Positions 1-13,472 of a DNA stretch of 64,000 nt are shown piece after piece. A model generated the notes under the pieces. That model was not told where the DNA came from and made no database searches. It was given only the letters and a program-made list of their open reading frames with translations. Within the stretch, counting starts at the first letter, position 1, and every line of letters begins with the position of its first letter. Position numbers and translations under genes: made by a program. Source of the stretch: Naganishia liquefaciens (Eukaryota > Basidiomycota > Tremellomycetes > Filobasidiales > Filobasidiaceae); the NCBI GenBank assembly GCA_013423385.1, contig BLZA01000018.1, positions 124,001-188,000 on the forward strand. Reading direction: 5' to 3'.

Positions 1-1165
1 GCCTACTACAAGATATCTTGACTCGACATATGACATGCCAGGCTATCTACGTATACGCTTCTGACACGATGTGAATCCTATGTGGCCATGACCGCCACCA
101 ACCTAAAGTGATGCGCGTCTGGATTGGTCGGATGCGATGTCTCCTGCATGATCTCGCATGTCACGCTAAGACCGGAAAATGTTAGCCATGCTTATGAAGA
201 AGGCCGGCGGCAAGTACTGACTAGTGGTCCCCAGGCGTAACCTTCTCGTCGATATAAGCGACGCTATACAAAATATAAAGTCAGCGTACACTGCGGGATC
301 GGAGGTTCGCATCGCGCGGGCTCAATGGATTTACCTAGCCACGTTGTACTGCTTCGACCACCATCCTGGTAGACGTTTGGCTCCCGCCTCATTGTCGTCC
401 ACCCAGCACTTGGCGTCTCCAAGGTCGTACCGCTGACTACGGAAGTAGTACACGGCAATCCTTTTCGCGACGGAGCAAGTTAACAGGCCGCGCGGATGTT
501 ACTGCCACCGTAACGACTCACCTTCCCTCGGCCACCTTGATATCCACGCGGATTCGTGCACCAACCTGATCGCTGACCCAATAATGCTTCTCGTTGTTCC
601 ACACATACTCTTCCCACCCATCCGCATCGGTCGGACGCATGGGATGCTCCGGGTCATTGGCATCTGCGCAAAACATTTCCGGTTGCACGAGATGCATCAG
701 GGCATCCGCGTTCGGTGGGTCGGACTCGGGCGAGGAATCGGTGACGATTTCGCGAAGTGGCGTAAAGATCTCCGACAAGGGAAGTGCGTATGGTGATAAT
801 TTCGAAAGGAATCGACGCGGTTCATGCGCAATGGCAGTAATAGCGGAATCGTTGAACGTCTGTTCCCAACCTTCTGGAGGATTTCGAGGGTCCGTCATGC
901 GAGGTGTGTCAAAGGGGAAACTGATATCGATCGCCGACACGAACTTGTCCTTGGTCGCGAGCGTTCGTATTGGGTCGAGCGGGATCGGTAATCCGAGGAT
1001 TGAGACTCGGCATAATTCGTATTCGAGGTACGCCGTCAATATGTCAGCCAGCAGGCGCTTCGACAGACAGTTAAAGATAAGCTGTCCGAGTTGAATAAGA
1101 GGAAGATTGGGCTTACATGGCCTCGAACATTCGGATGCAGCCCATCATCCACCCAGAATGCCTTC
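1..1165 (-). repeat. Copy 1 of a locally duplicated segment (3' part of the SGNH gene plus downstream flank)
   Basis: This segment is the 3' end and downstream flank of the SGNH gene. It has diverged copies at about 41098-41690 and 47215-48055, both in the opposite orientation. The 41 kb copy matches positions 1-580 and runs past the stop codon into the flank, up to the window edge. The 47 kb copy matches about 320-1165. Intron sequences are shared as well as exons, so the copies arose from DNA and not from spliced RNA. The left border lies outside the window. Confidence 0.8.
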
Positions 1166-2406
1166 CTTACGCTTCCCGGCCATCGAAGGTACGACTCCCA
1201 CACCATGCGCTTGAGACTCAGGTACGGAATGTCATAGTAGGTTGCGATCGGCAGATGGACGAGCTGAGGGTCGGCATAACCCTGGTCCAGGGCAACGGAT
1301 GGCGCCCAGGCGCCGAGAATTATGAGTGCTGGTGAGGAGGGCAGGTCGAGTAAGGCGCGAAGGAGTTGGTCGAAAAAGTGTTGATAGAGGGCGGATCTGC
1401 ACCGATGGGTCAGAGGGCATGCAGGAAACCGTAGGGAAGGACGAGCTTACGCTTGATCGTTCACGTCGAATTCCAAGATGATGAGGTCGACGTCTTTTGG
1501 TATATGGTGCGTCTGGGAAGTGGAAGATCAGTACCGCATCGGCCGCAAAGCAAGCTGGCATACCCCACAGAAAGCATAATAGCTAAGACGGCATCAGCTA
1601 CGTTCAAAGCTACTGAGAAATCACTTACCTCGAATCCATACCACCGATGGCACCGTTCATTATACTGTGCTTCTTGTACGGTGATAGCGGTAGTCTCTTA
1701 TCGAGCCACTGCTTCAGCAGTGTTGTGTAACATCCAGGTCCCGCTGGATCTCCCTGTGGATGCTCAGGCGACGGATGTGCGGCGTGACATGCCGATACTA
1801 CTCGAAGATTAGCTGAAGCCAGAAGAGCGACAAAGAAGACGTACCGCTTCCTCCCAAGATTCCAACCTTCAATGCTCTTCGTTCCCGCTGAGCCTTTTCC
1901 AACATGCGTTGAACGCGCCCGCCCGTACCTGTGAAGAGTCTACTTCGCTCCAAGGTATCTTTGCCGTAGATATCACACATCCGTTCGCCCTCCGTCTGTA
2001 TCTCTTGGCCCTTTCCAAGTGACGGGATCCCACAAGCGCATTCTTCCGCGATTGTGATAACGTTTTGAGCCCCGTCGATTCTGTCCCCAGGATGCACAAT
2101 CCTGATTGTCGGTAGCGGCGGTAAGGGGGTGATCTGAGTGAGAGATGCGTAGAGGAGAGTGAGGAAGATTGGTATACCGATGAAGAGCAGCGGCCGTGGG
2201 ATGCGTATTGGGAGGGATTTCCGGCGTTGCGGTTGTTGCGGTTGACCGGCCGAAAGGAGCGGCTCTGTCGTCCCTGGAAAATCGCTCATCTCGAGCGAGT
2301 CACGACGGGTCATGTTTGAGTGCGGCGCATGAAGGTCCGTCCGGGCGAAATAATCTCGAAGAACGATAAAGGAGCCACTGCAGTCGATTGATGGAAACTG
2401 GCTCAT
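331..2406 (-). CDS. SGNH/GDSL-like hydrolase, single-pass membrane protein (capsule-associated-like)
   Basis: A fungal SGNH-fold protein, probably an esterase or acyltransferase acting on a surface or secretory-pathway glycan; the substrate is unknown. The N-terminus has one hydrophobic segment (FIGIPIFLTLLYASL) after a short basic tail, typical of a type II Golgi/ER protein. Block I reads KVGILGGS and, across an intron, VSACHAAHPSP; then GDPAGPGCY, LIILEFDVNDQA, and block V DDGLHPN with the expected Asp and His. A C-terminal beta-rich part holds YYFRSQRYDLG and CWVDD. I read at least five introns; the last is 461-521. ATGs at 2406, 2313 and 2289 are all in frame; 2313 or 2289 may be the true start. 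The family is clear, the enzymatic role is inference. It is divergent from the RTC4-domain gene. Confidence 0.75.
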
Positions 2407-2632
2407 GTGCCGTGATTCTGCCTTCGGGGCGTGTCTCGGATGCGAAAACGCGTCGGGATAGTGCGCTACCGTTTGCGGTGATGATGGCAGCTATATGATG
2501 GTCCTCTTTCTGGCTGAATAGGAGTGATGCGCAAGGGACAATAGAGCATTCTGTTTCCGCAGCGTCGCCGATGCCAGCGATCGGCGCACCTCCTTTCCTG
2601 TGGTGATTGTTGACCTGTGTCCATTGCCCGTG

Positions 2633-5600
2633 ATGGAGATCATGAAACAAAGTGGATATACGCCGACTGTGACGGTTTTGCACAAAGGCAAGACGCTCGT
2701 CAAGCAACGACCATACGACGATCGATCCTCCCAATACATGCGAGATAGTCCGTGGATGGGCGACGTAAACCTCGACAGGAGAGATTCCGCAATGAGTCTC
2801 AACAAGAAGCTTGGCAGTCTACAGGCCAGATCATCTGGCGGGATTGTGAAGAACCCGTCTCGTCCAAAACCACGTGCGCGACATCGGTCTCCCCTGCCGG
2901 CAGAAGAATTGGTGCATCAGTGGAATCGGAGATCTCAGCTTGACGAATCCGAGAGCTCGTGCGATGACGGGAATGCGCGACTGTTGGGTTTGTCCGGCAC
3001 GAGCAAGGATCAGGGACGCGCCGACAAGTCTTCCCACTCCAAGGGCAAGAACTCTTTCTCGAAGATCCGACGAATTCGCCTTACCGTCAGTCCCGAAGCA
3101 CGCACCACCAGTCTTCCTTCGACTTCTCGTGCGACATCGCAGCTAAAAAGAAATGCCGAAGATAACGACCTGTACTGGTACAGCCAAGACGGAACCGCGA
3201 CCTCGGCCTCATCACCGCGAAAAGATCTCAGAGTCGAAGTATATATCGGACCTGGCGATGGTGATAGCATTGCTTCGTCTTCATCAGTCGAATTTTTCCC
3301 ACGCCCAGCCCGCGCGTCGGCATCCGGCAAGTCGAAGCGGAATCCTACGGCCCTTTCTGACGTGAACAACGATGACGATTGTCGCCGGAAATGCTTTTCA
3401 TTTGGCGAGCGGAATGGTCTTGTGAGAATGGGGGAGAGCGAGGAAAGTCATGAGAGTAACGAGAATGACCAGAATGACGAGAGGTATAATGACAGCGTCG
3501 TGTTGAAGAGGGATAGGCGCAAGGGGAAAGGAAAGGAGGTCGCGCAGATTAAAAAAATGCGAGAGCAGGAAATATTGGTGTCCAAGGCTAAATGTGTGGA
3601 TGCGAAAAAGAAGGCGAGGCAGGAGGAACCGCCAATGACTTCGAAATCGCTCATCAAAGAGAAATCAAATGTGACCAAGACGGATCTATTCGAGGCCAAT
3701 TCAGCCAAACGCAAAAAGAATACCGGAAACAAGCGAAGAGATGTATCGTCTTCTGTCAAGGCAATGTCCGTCAATACCAAGAAATCGAAGCTTAGAAGGG
3801 TCCGTTTAGACGAGGACTCAGATTTGGATCGAATCGAAAGCAATTCTTCCGACACGCCACGCCCGATCAAGAATAAAAACCGAAATGTCGCGATACCGGA
3901 CGTCACGAACGGGAACACATCAAATAGCCGGGAAAAGACGCTTCAGTCTGCAACATTCGCGACCGGAACGAAACGGAAGCGTTCGTTCGAGAACAATCAA
4001 ACCGACTTCTTTTCGGGATCCGATAGCTCCACGCGCACTGCGCTCCGTAAGAAACAGGCTCTTGTGCTGCCCAACACGCCGGAGAAAGATGTTGCCGTCT
4101 CAAAGAGAAAGCGCGACAAGGAGAAGCAAAAAGGCGGATTGACCACTAAAGACAAGGATGCGACAACGAAAGGGAAAGCTGCGACCTCTACTAAAGATAT
4201 ATCCCCTTTGATTGCAAGTCCCAAAGGATTTCCCGCTCCGATGCGGGCTCCCGTCCGCGTCAATGAGGCGCTTCTCAGCAGTCAACAAGCGAGCGGTTCT
4301 CCATATGAACGATCCAAGAAACGATACCGCGAGAATGCAGCTGGAATGCAAGAGGAGGTTGCGCTTGGACCTAATGGGTAAGTGGAACGCGAAGATATTC
4401 CTACGATAGACTGACCGGAATTTATGACAGGGCGGAGCTTTTGCCAGTGCTGGAGATGCAGCACGCCGATCAGCCAACTCTCCAGCTGTCGGCGGAAAAG
4501 ATACCGCAACTGATTGGTCAGTTGTTTCCTCATCTCACAAGGCTGTCGCTCACGTATACTCGTTCGCAGCGCGGAACATCACCGATGACAAGTGTCCAGT
4601 GAGCCAGTTGAATCTATGGACTCTGAATCAGCTACTTACTGTTCATTGAATGCTAGCACTGTGAAAAATATCTGCCGGTCCAGATGAGCGAAACGACAGA
4701 GACACTTTTCGAAAGACTTCAATCTTCTCGGAATGCCGAAGCTGTACGGAATGATTGGACGAGGACGATCGAATTCTGTGAGCGGCATCACGCAGAATCC
4801 CACGTCTTCCCCCTCGGTCTGCATTCTGGCTATCCGTCCGAGATGAATTTCACGGGACTACGCAAGCGTATCAAGATGATGAAGCCAGAAATCAAGCGCA
4901 TGCTCAAGACGCCCAAGAACTCGGCTTTCTTCGTCCTCGTCAATCGCGATCTCGAAAAGCATGGAAGGAGAAAATGGTCTAGCAATGAGGCGAGAAATGA
5001 TGAGCAGCGGAAAAACCGGTTGCTTCCGGGATAGTAAGTCGCAGAGAGTGACGCTCTCGTTTCGTACTAATGCATTTTCATAGCTTCGGACCTCTTGGCA
5101 AGATGACAATGACGACCGTGCTCCGCGGTATCTTGCGTTCAGATAAATTCGCACGGCTTCTTTCGCCGCAGGCGATCGAACCTCTGACCGTCGACGAATA
5201 TATCGAGCACGTCCTCGTCTTGGAAGTATCGGTCAAACTTATCTCCGAAGATATGTTACAGACGCGCGAGGATAACGAAGTACCATATACTGACAGAGAG
5301 AAACGGACCCGTGCATTGCAAATCCTCAAGGAGAGTCGGGAGTACGGTCGATCGCGATTCGGCATTGGATCGGAATATTTAGCGGATGACGACCAGGCGA
5401 ACGGCGCAACGCAAATGGCGCTTGCCGATGGTCGAGGATACGACGATGACTCTGAGGGCGAAGATGAGCAATACAGTTCGGAAATCGAAGACGAGCCGCA
5501 AGTGTCAAGTCTAAGGCCGGTATCACCATTGGCCGAATCGGCACCGTCGGACGATGAGGCTGCGGTCCGCTTGCAACTCGAATCCTCGTCCCAGGAGGTT

Positions 5601-6497
5601 GATATTGATGAAGAAGCGAGACCGACAGGTCGCGCAATCCTGGCATTGGCTTCATCTTCAATCGGATCTCCCGCTGGACAACGGAGCCGGAGCTCCAACA
5701 CCATCATTGTCCAATCGCCTGTAGTCCCGCTCGCACCGGCGTCTCAAGTTGACGCTCGTCTGAAACCCGTCACGATCATCGATGACGGTGACGATAATGA
5801 TTACGATGACGATGACTTTGACGTCCCGGGCTCGTCATTGCATGTACAAGAATTCATCGATATCGCCAACAAGGCGGAGGACACACATCAGCGGCAGCAG
5901 AAGTGCCAGAACACTGCTTCTGCCCATGGGCGAAAGCGACCTCCACCAAAGTTTGCTCTCACGGTCAATATCTCGCCAGATCGGGCGGTAACATCAATGG
6001 GGAATGTTCGCAACGGCAGAAGCGGACCATCGACATTGTCAGCCTTGACTACGAATCAACCTGCAGTCGTGTATGACGTTGACGATGATGATCCCTTGGC
6101 GGCGAATCTAAACCATCGTGATCTTGTTGCGAAAACACAGGCTCGTCAGAAGTCTCACAACGCCAGGTCGGAAGCTCACACTTGGAATCGTCCCACGAAC
6201 GGCATTGTGGCAAACGGGACTAAAAGATACGGTAACAGTCAAACGACGGCTCGAAGTTACAGCAATCGACGAGAAAACAACGCTTCGGGCAATAATAGTC
6301 CGTATTTCCATCTGAGCACGATGCAAGGAGCCCGGAGGGTCGGGCTGTCGAAGAGACAGGCATCGGGATCTGGAGCCACAAGCAGCAACAATCGAGGATT
6401 CAATGACCCATCCCCATTCCACAAACGGCAAACAAATCAAGCGTTGGCGAATCGCCAGCAGGCAGTTCAATTGCATGTCGCGATGGCGAGGAAGTAA
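2633..6497 (+). CDS. RTC4-like domain protein with a long basic disordered N-terminus
   Basis: The second half carries an RTC4-like domain (named after yeast Restriction of telomere capping 4): a CPHCEKYLP zinc-type motif, then FCERHHAE, the SGYPSEMNF segment, GYFGPLGK, and a block ending LISEDM and SREYG. The first exon encodes about 580 residues rich in Lys, Arg and Ser with several KRKR-like stretches, consistent with a nuclear protein. The last part has acidic Asp runs (near 5770-5820) followed by a basic tail. Introns I read are 4378-4430, 4517-4569 (GTCAG donor), 4599-4656 and 5034-5083; joining them restores one frame through CPHC and GYFG. The first ATG in this frame is 2633; a later Met near 2792 is possible. 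Molecular function of RTC4-like domains is poorly known. Confidence 0.72.
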
Positions 6498-6969
6498 TTC
6501 CGAGGCACTGCATGGCGCTGCGTATATGTTGTACTTTTCGATGACAGGCGCCTTTACAAGAGCACGTGTACAATTACTTGATAGCTTGTAAATCGGTGAC
6601 TTGTGCGATGATCGTTGTTGGAACCGAGTCAACGTGCTGTCACGGATTTCCGCGGACAGTCTTTGGTCATCTTCAGCCCGCTCTCAACAGATAAATACTG
6701 TGTGCCAAATTCGGCCATGGCTGGCGGTGGAGAAGCTAAGAAGCAGCAAGAAAGGCGAGAGCTAGAGCTAGCCAGCCAGATGCGTCGGCTGACTCGGCTC
6801 TGCAGCGGGCGGTGATCGCCGATGTCTCACTTTGAGGGATATTGGTGGACAGATTGATCAAAGGTCCTTTTATTATTCCCTTCGAATGCCATCTTGATTA
6901 TTGAGCACCAGATCGCTTAGACATCCTCGGACTGGAAGACGCATGTTATCGGTGGACTCATAGTGCGCG
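6498..6969. other. Intergenic, no gene seen
   Basis: Same-strand spacer between the RTC4-domain gene and the ABC transporter. It would hold the terminator of the first and the promoter of the second. I see no convincing ORF, RNA gene or repeat. Confidence 0.6.
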
Positions 6970-9900
6970 ATGGCTCGTCACGATTCACTGACGTTGCAAG
7001 AAAGTTGTCTGCGGACTGAGTCGACACGTTCGCGGCGCGATCATCTGGTCAATCTCGAGGGATTCTACAACGACGTTAAGAAATGGCAAACAGTCTTTGG
7101 CGTGAGCTTGGTCATTGCCATCATCGGGCACTCGGCGAATGCGACTCGACTTCCGGAGATCGAACAATGGGATATCTTTGGCAAAGGGCCGGTTCCTCGG
7201 GATGAGCTTTGGTGGATGCTGGGTACGGCACTTCTTGTGGGTTTCTCGAACATGAAGAGTATTTGATGCTCAAGTTTTGCCCGGCCTAGACCATAATCCT
7301 AACACTATCACTGGTCTCCTTCATGAGACCTGTCTTCCCTGCGCGACCGCGAATTGCAGAATGTTCCATCGGGGAAGGGACCGAAAGATCGCCTCTTCTG
7401 TCAGAGTCACCAGAAAAGCCGACTGCTATCACGGCAGACTCCTTCACTGCTCATTCACAGTACACCACTATTCTCTTCGCTTTGTCTTTCATCTCAACCG
7501 TACTTCCTTTGCTGTCACCGACATTGCTCATCCTAGCCACGCGCAGATGGCCGCCTCCGCTTTCTGGCAAATACTCCATGCTCCAGCACTTTGGGACTCT
7601 CTTGTCCTACGCTGGGTCCGTAGGGATGTTCGTTTCTGCCGGAATGACTAGAAGGAAACCGGAAATGCGCTTTGATCCTCCCAAGCTTGGCGCGGGCTTT
7701 GGCTTGCGAGCGGGTGTGTATGATGACGTCGAGGCAGAAGACGAGGGATCCTTACAGGGTGACGGTGATCTGGTGGCGAGATCTGCTTGCCGATTTACCA
7801 GTCATCGGAGAGCGAATGTGCTGGACTATGACGGATGCTGCCTTCTCAGCTTCATAGTCGCAGGATATGTGAGTCTTTCTAACCTCGTCTTACTCCTCGC
7901 ATGATCTGACTCGCCTCTAGGCGATTCGAATCGGGTTCCTGTCAAGGAAGAAGGACAAACTCGATATCGCGGACTTACCACATCTGCCATATGCAAATCG
8001 AGCGGAAAACATGCGATTGACGAAAGAAGGCACACTTTTCGTTCCCTATTCTGCCGAACCGTCTCTTGTTTGTGATCCGACGACTATGCAAGCCGATACG
8101 GCGGAATCGGGCCAGTTCAAAGCAGGGAAGAAGATGATTGGTAGCTGGCAGCTTGCACAATATCTCTACCGGGGAAAGGAGCGAATCGTACTCGATTGTG
8201 TGTAGACTTCCACGGGACCTTCTGACATTTGACTGAACATCATTCGTCATATTTGCAGCCCTTCTGTTCGAATGGGCCAAAGTCATCGCAGGCTTCGTGG
8301 CGCCATATTGCTTGCGCGAAATAGTCCAATCTTTTGACGATAAGCATAATAGCACAGACAATTCGTATCCACTACTCATGTGTGCCGGCCTTTTCGTCGG
8401 AACTTTTTCCGAGAGCTTGCTCACGGCCTATGTAGGGTATGCTCCTCCCTTTTCCGTCAATGCACGTTCTAACCTCGCGTCTATCGCAACAGCATTCGAG
8501 AGCATGTCAAGCTGCACTTACCTGTGCGAAGTGCGCTGAATGTACAGCTGTTCGACAAAATATTGAAGTCGGCCGATGCAAAAGCCTCAGAAGCGCAGTC
8601 TGGCGTTCAAGCTAGCAAAGCAGGTGAAGGAAGAGCACAAGTGCGCACCTTTATCAGTCATTTGGGCAGACTTAGGCTGACGGCTGTGGACACTAGATTC
8701 TGAATCTCTTACTTATCGATGGTCGCAAGGTTGCCGGCATCGGGAACAGAGTATTTCTTCTATCAAACGGGTTGCTCACCCTAGTGATTGGCGTAATCTT
8801 TCTCTACGACATGTTTGGCTGGGCCGCTTTTATTGGCATTGCGGTTGTGCCCTTGGCATCACCCTTCTCGTATCTGGTTTCCTGGGTGACATATCGTAGG
8901 ACAAACCCGCTACTGAATTGTCAGTCCTTAACGCTAATTTCCTCTAATCATCCCTTCCAAGGTTGCGATCGCGAACTTGCTCAAGCTCGGGATCGAAGAA
9001 TATCCGCTATCAATGAGTTCTTGCTAAGCGTCAAAGTGATCAAGGTGAATTTTCACATGAATCCTTTAGAGTTGTATAATGACTAACCGACAACGACTCA
9101 AGTTGAATGCCTGGGATCAGTATTTCATTCGCAGGATTTCTCATCTCCGAGAGAGGGAGATTCGGTACGAGAGTCCTTTTGTTGAAGCCTGTTCAGCTCC
9201 TAATACGGCAAGATTGGTTCTATTAGACTTCAGAGGAGGCGGTACAATATTGGCACCGGCTTCAACGTTATTGCTGATCAAGTCCCGCTGATTGCGATCC
9301 TGGCAATATTCTTCACATATACGAAGATTATGGGGGGAGCCTTGAGTGCTGAAACGGCGTTTGTCGCGATGACAGTATTTGGTCGCGTAAAGGGCAAGTT
9401 CTGGGCCACCTGCGATTTGTACTATCGCTGAAATTCACGTCCCTTCAGCTGCTCTGGGTGTCATCCCAGACGTCGTCAGGGAAGTCCTAGTGGCGAAAAT
9501 CTCCCTAGATCGTCTTAGTTACTATTTGAACTCGGTCGAAGTCGACATGGCGGGGCGAGGGTCGAGCGAATCAGATGGGATCATCCTTCGCGATGCTACT
9601 ATTACTTGGTCAACTAGTGATTCGGCTGACAGACATCCAGCTATATCGGAGGGCCACCTGCACACATTCGCCTTGAGCGATATGAACGTGTCCATTCCCC
9701 AAGGGGAACTTACATTGGTGTTTGGCCCATTAGGTTCCGGTAAAACTCTTTTTGTGCGTAGAACGAAGGATCTGGATCCCGTCGTCTAGCTGACTCTGCT
9801 CGTTAGCTTCTGGGTCTACTCGGCGAAGCTACCACTCTCCGAGGCGAAATCATAGCCCCTCGAAGTAGTCCAACCGCGATTCCCTTACCGGAAGACCCAA

Positions 9901-12900
9901 AACAAGTTGAATTCGTCACGGAGAAATGGCTAGATTCGACTATGACAGCCTACTCCCCTCAGATCAGCTACGTCAAACATGGTTCCATCAGGGCGAATAT
10001 TTTACATGGTCTGCCATTTTGGCCCGAGCGGTATGCAGCGGTTCTGCATCAATGTGCCCTGCTTGCGGATCTCGATCTCTTCGATCATGGTGATTTGACG
10101 CAAGTGGGCGAGCAAGGGGTAACGCTGGTGAGCCCGTTAGATGAAGTTTCGGAGTGTTCGGTTGAGCTGAGCCAAGGACATCGTAGAGTGGCGGACAGCG
10201 AGCCAGGTATGTCGGTATTTGCGTGCCATCTTGCAACAATATCGCTCATGGGCTCACCTTCAGGATATCTCTCGCGCGGTGTGTATATTCCCGTGCGAAA
10301 ACTGTTTATTTGGACGACGTCTTGAGCGCTGTGGACGCCCATACAGCAAGGTTCCTTTATCAGAAATGTCTGCGCGGAGATCTGTTGAAAGGGCGAACCG
10401 TGGTCTTAGTTTCTCACAATGTGAACTTGGTTTTGCCTTCCGCTCGATTCGTAATACAGCTAGCCAACGGACGTATTCACAAGGCAGGACCCACAGATGC
10501 GATTCCGGAAGTATCCATGTCATTGCAGACGAAGCAAATTTCCGAAGACCACAGGAACCATGATACCGATGCAGACGCTGGCGCGATTTCGATGACTGAA
10601 CAACTTAAACCGCCTCAAGAGCTGCGCGACATCTATGAAGAGGAGAAGCGAGAAATCGGTCAAGTTGGAGTCCGGCATTATCTCTTCCTATTCCGAGCGG
10701 CCGGCGGATCGTTTTACTGGATCATCTTTGCCCTGCTCTATGGCGGTACTCAACTTTTCAGCTTTATGGAGTCACTTTGGCTCAAATACTGGACCTCGGA
10801 CAGCCGGGCGGAAACTCTGACGTACTACCTGTCTGGCTATGCCATCATAGTGTCTTCCGGCATTCTATTTGGCGCCCTTCGCTGGGTGTGGTTATACGGA
10901 ATACGCTTTTGCGGAACAAGTGTAGGCTTCTGCGCCGGAGCGGCTCCGCGAATCCATGCCATGATGCTCGAAAGTCTCGTTCGCAGCCCGATGGGTTTTT
11001 TTGCCCGTACACCCTCGGGACGGATTATCAATAGGTTCAGCGAAGACTTGAATCGGCTTGATGCGTTCATTTCGGATGATTTTGGTAGATCAGTCACTGC
11101 CGGTAGGTCACTTTCTTGCTTCTTTGTGTATTCGTTCAGTCTATTCGGATCTGATCTTATGCCATTCTACAGCACTCGCTTTTGCTGCTTCACTGCTCGT
11201 CATAGCAGTCAAAGCTCCCGTGAGGGCTTCATTGACTTGAAAGACTCTTTTCTGAGCTCATTCCCGCTGAACAGAGCTTTATATTGGTTACGGCAGTACT
11301 TCTGGCCCCTTTCGAGTTCCTGCGCCGCTTGTGAGTATTGCCTGACCTGTTTTACTATCTCCTCAAGTTAATGCAAAGTCTACTTCAGTTTTAGCAAGCT
11401 TCGGGCCGATCTCCGCCGACTGGCTTCGACAGTGGGAAGCCCTATGGCGAGTATATGTAATGATGCAATCAGTAAGTAGAGCGAGATGGTCGCGCACATG
11501 ACATGCGCAAATTGATTCGATCTCAAATTGCGTCTCAGACTCTGTTCAAGTCATTCGAGCGTGAGCACACGCAGTGGTAGTCTCTGGATGAACTTTGAAC
11601 ACGATGGTCGTCGCTGAACCACAGATTCGGAACTGGCAGAGTCATGTCGCACGCCATGGCCGTTCTTTCGGACGTTGATCGTAGGACAAGGCTGTGCGAA
11701 TGGGCAGGTGAGTGGGACCAGCAAAGTCAGCTTCAACAAAACTCACACCCAGCTCGTCCATAGTCTGGCGCGGTTTTAGCATGATGATCCTCAGCTTTTC
11801 GAGTCTTCTGGTCACGAGCACCGGTATCATCATGGTCTTGAGTGGGACATCGACCGCGTCACAAGCAGGATTCATTCTGTCGTTTGCTCTGACTGCGTCG
11901 ACAGGATTACTCAGCTTGTTGGAATTGTTGACGGGATTGGACCAATCCATGGTCGCCATCGAAAGGCTAAATGAGAGTAAGTAGCTCAGCTCGAAAATGG
12001 TCAAATTGAAATAAGCTGATTCGAGATTCCCCACAGTCTGCACTCTGCCATCAGAGCAGGAGGCCCACATCTGTTTACCACCTCCAGCAGATTGGCCAGC
12101 TGCCGGCAACATATCTGTGCGGGACCTCTGCGTACGATACGAGGAGGATCTGCCGGATGTTCTTAACGAGATCAATCTCGATATCAAGGTGAACTGTACT
12201 CCAAAATCACTGCGGCTTTCACTCACCGTCGATTTTCTCAGGGAGGTCAACGTGTAGCAATATGTGGCGCCACGGGCTCGGGAAAGAGCACATTCGCAAT
12301 GACCCTGTTCCGAGCTATAGAAAGCCGTCATGGACGCATAATCATCGATGGTATCGGTAGGTAGCGAGATGAGAGACACAAAGAGAATGTCTGTAACTCG
12401 TCCTCCACCTGTCGACCAGACATCAAAGAGGTAAATTTACACCATTTGCGCTCACGTTTGACGGCTATCACCCAAGAACCGGCCTTGACGTCTGGAACCT
12501 TGCGCGATACATTGGACATTTCTGGCGAACTCGGTCGGTTCATTCGCTTTGTTGGCCAGTTCAAATCACTGATATCTCGTGTAGACGACCACGAGCTCTA
12601 CGAAGTTCTCAAGAGGGTAGATCTGATTCGGGGCGATGAGACCACTGGAGAGAAGTCGGCCAACCCATTCATGGATCTCGATAGCTTCGTAGCCATAGAG
12701 TTAGTATTTTCCGTTACCGAAAGACAACCGCATTCCCTTCTGAGACTCCTTCAGGGGTGCCAATTTCTCGCAGGGCGAGAGGCAACTTCTGGTACTGGCT
12801 CGGGCACTGCTGAAACGCTCCAAAATCATCTTGATGGATGAAGCCACAAGTAATGTCGATTATGCCACAGATGCCCGGATCACCGAGGCATTGAAAACGT

Positions 12901-13241
12901 TCCTCCCAACGGGAACCACCTTGATCACCATCGCCCACCGCCTAAGAACTATCATCGATTAGTGAGCTGATTCGAGTCTCCTTGGCGATTTTGCTTTCCA
13001 AGCTGATGGTTGATCCTATTCTAGCGATCAGGTTTTCATTCTCGACGCTGGACGACTAGTCGAGAAAGGTACGAAGCATTCTCAACTGATTGTTCAGACG
13101 CTGATGGGGACACGAACAGGTACCCCATTAGAATTGATTCAAGATCAAACGTCGCGCTTTCACAGCCTGTGCGGAGCAGATGGACCCGTGGAATACCAAT
13201 ATCTGCTGGATGCAGCGCGAAAAGCAGGGCATAAAGCCTGA
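6970..13241 (+). CDS. Full-length ABCC (MRP/multidrug-resistance type) ABC transporter
   Basis: An ATP-driven exporter with two membrane domains and two nucleotide-binding domains (TMD-NBD-TMD-NBD), split by about twenty short introns. NBD1 has Walker A GPLGSGKT (about 9733), the signature LSGGQRARISLAR formed only after removal of introns 10128-10186 and 10207-10263, Walker [15 protein letters not shown], and H-loop VSHN. NBD2 has GATGSGKST (about 12270), [27 protein letters not shown] and IAHRL. The Asp in place of the catalytic Glu in NBD1, with a normal Glu in NBD2, is the known ABCC asymmetry. The second membrane domain includes [18 protein letters not shown] and [11 protein letters not shown]-like joins. 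The last exon ends in [10 protein letters not shown]. It looks intact. Substrate and membrane (plasma or vacuole) cannot be told from sequence. Confidence 0.88.
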
Positions 13242-13472
13242 AAGTATAGCAAATTGTACTTCCGCAAAAATTGAGAACTATGCCCATGGCACACTTGCCT
13301 TGCACAGCATGACCCGCCAAGTGTAATCGCGAAATGAAACATGGAGGGAGAAGAGGAGCCTATGATGGTAGCTATCCGGATCTAATGACACAAGGCTTCG
13401 AGGTGTACCCAAAGCTTAGGATATGCGCCTGTTTTCGATTGTGCATTGATCCCTCTATCTACAAGCTCGGTC

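Noticed and set aside
1-1165. The repeated SGNH fragments as a transposon
   Set aside because: No terminal repeats, transposase or target duplication seen. The shared sequence is exon, intron and flank of a host gene.
10141-10206. Apparent degenerate ABC signature LSQGHRRV in NBD1
   Set aside because: It lies partly in intron 10128-10186. Proper splicing gives the canonical LSGGQRAR in the next exon.
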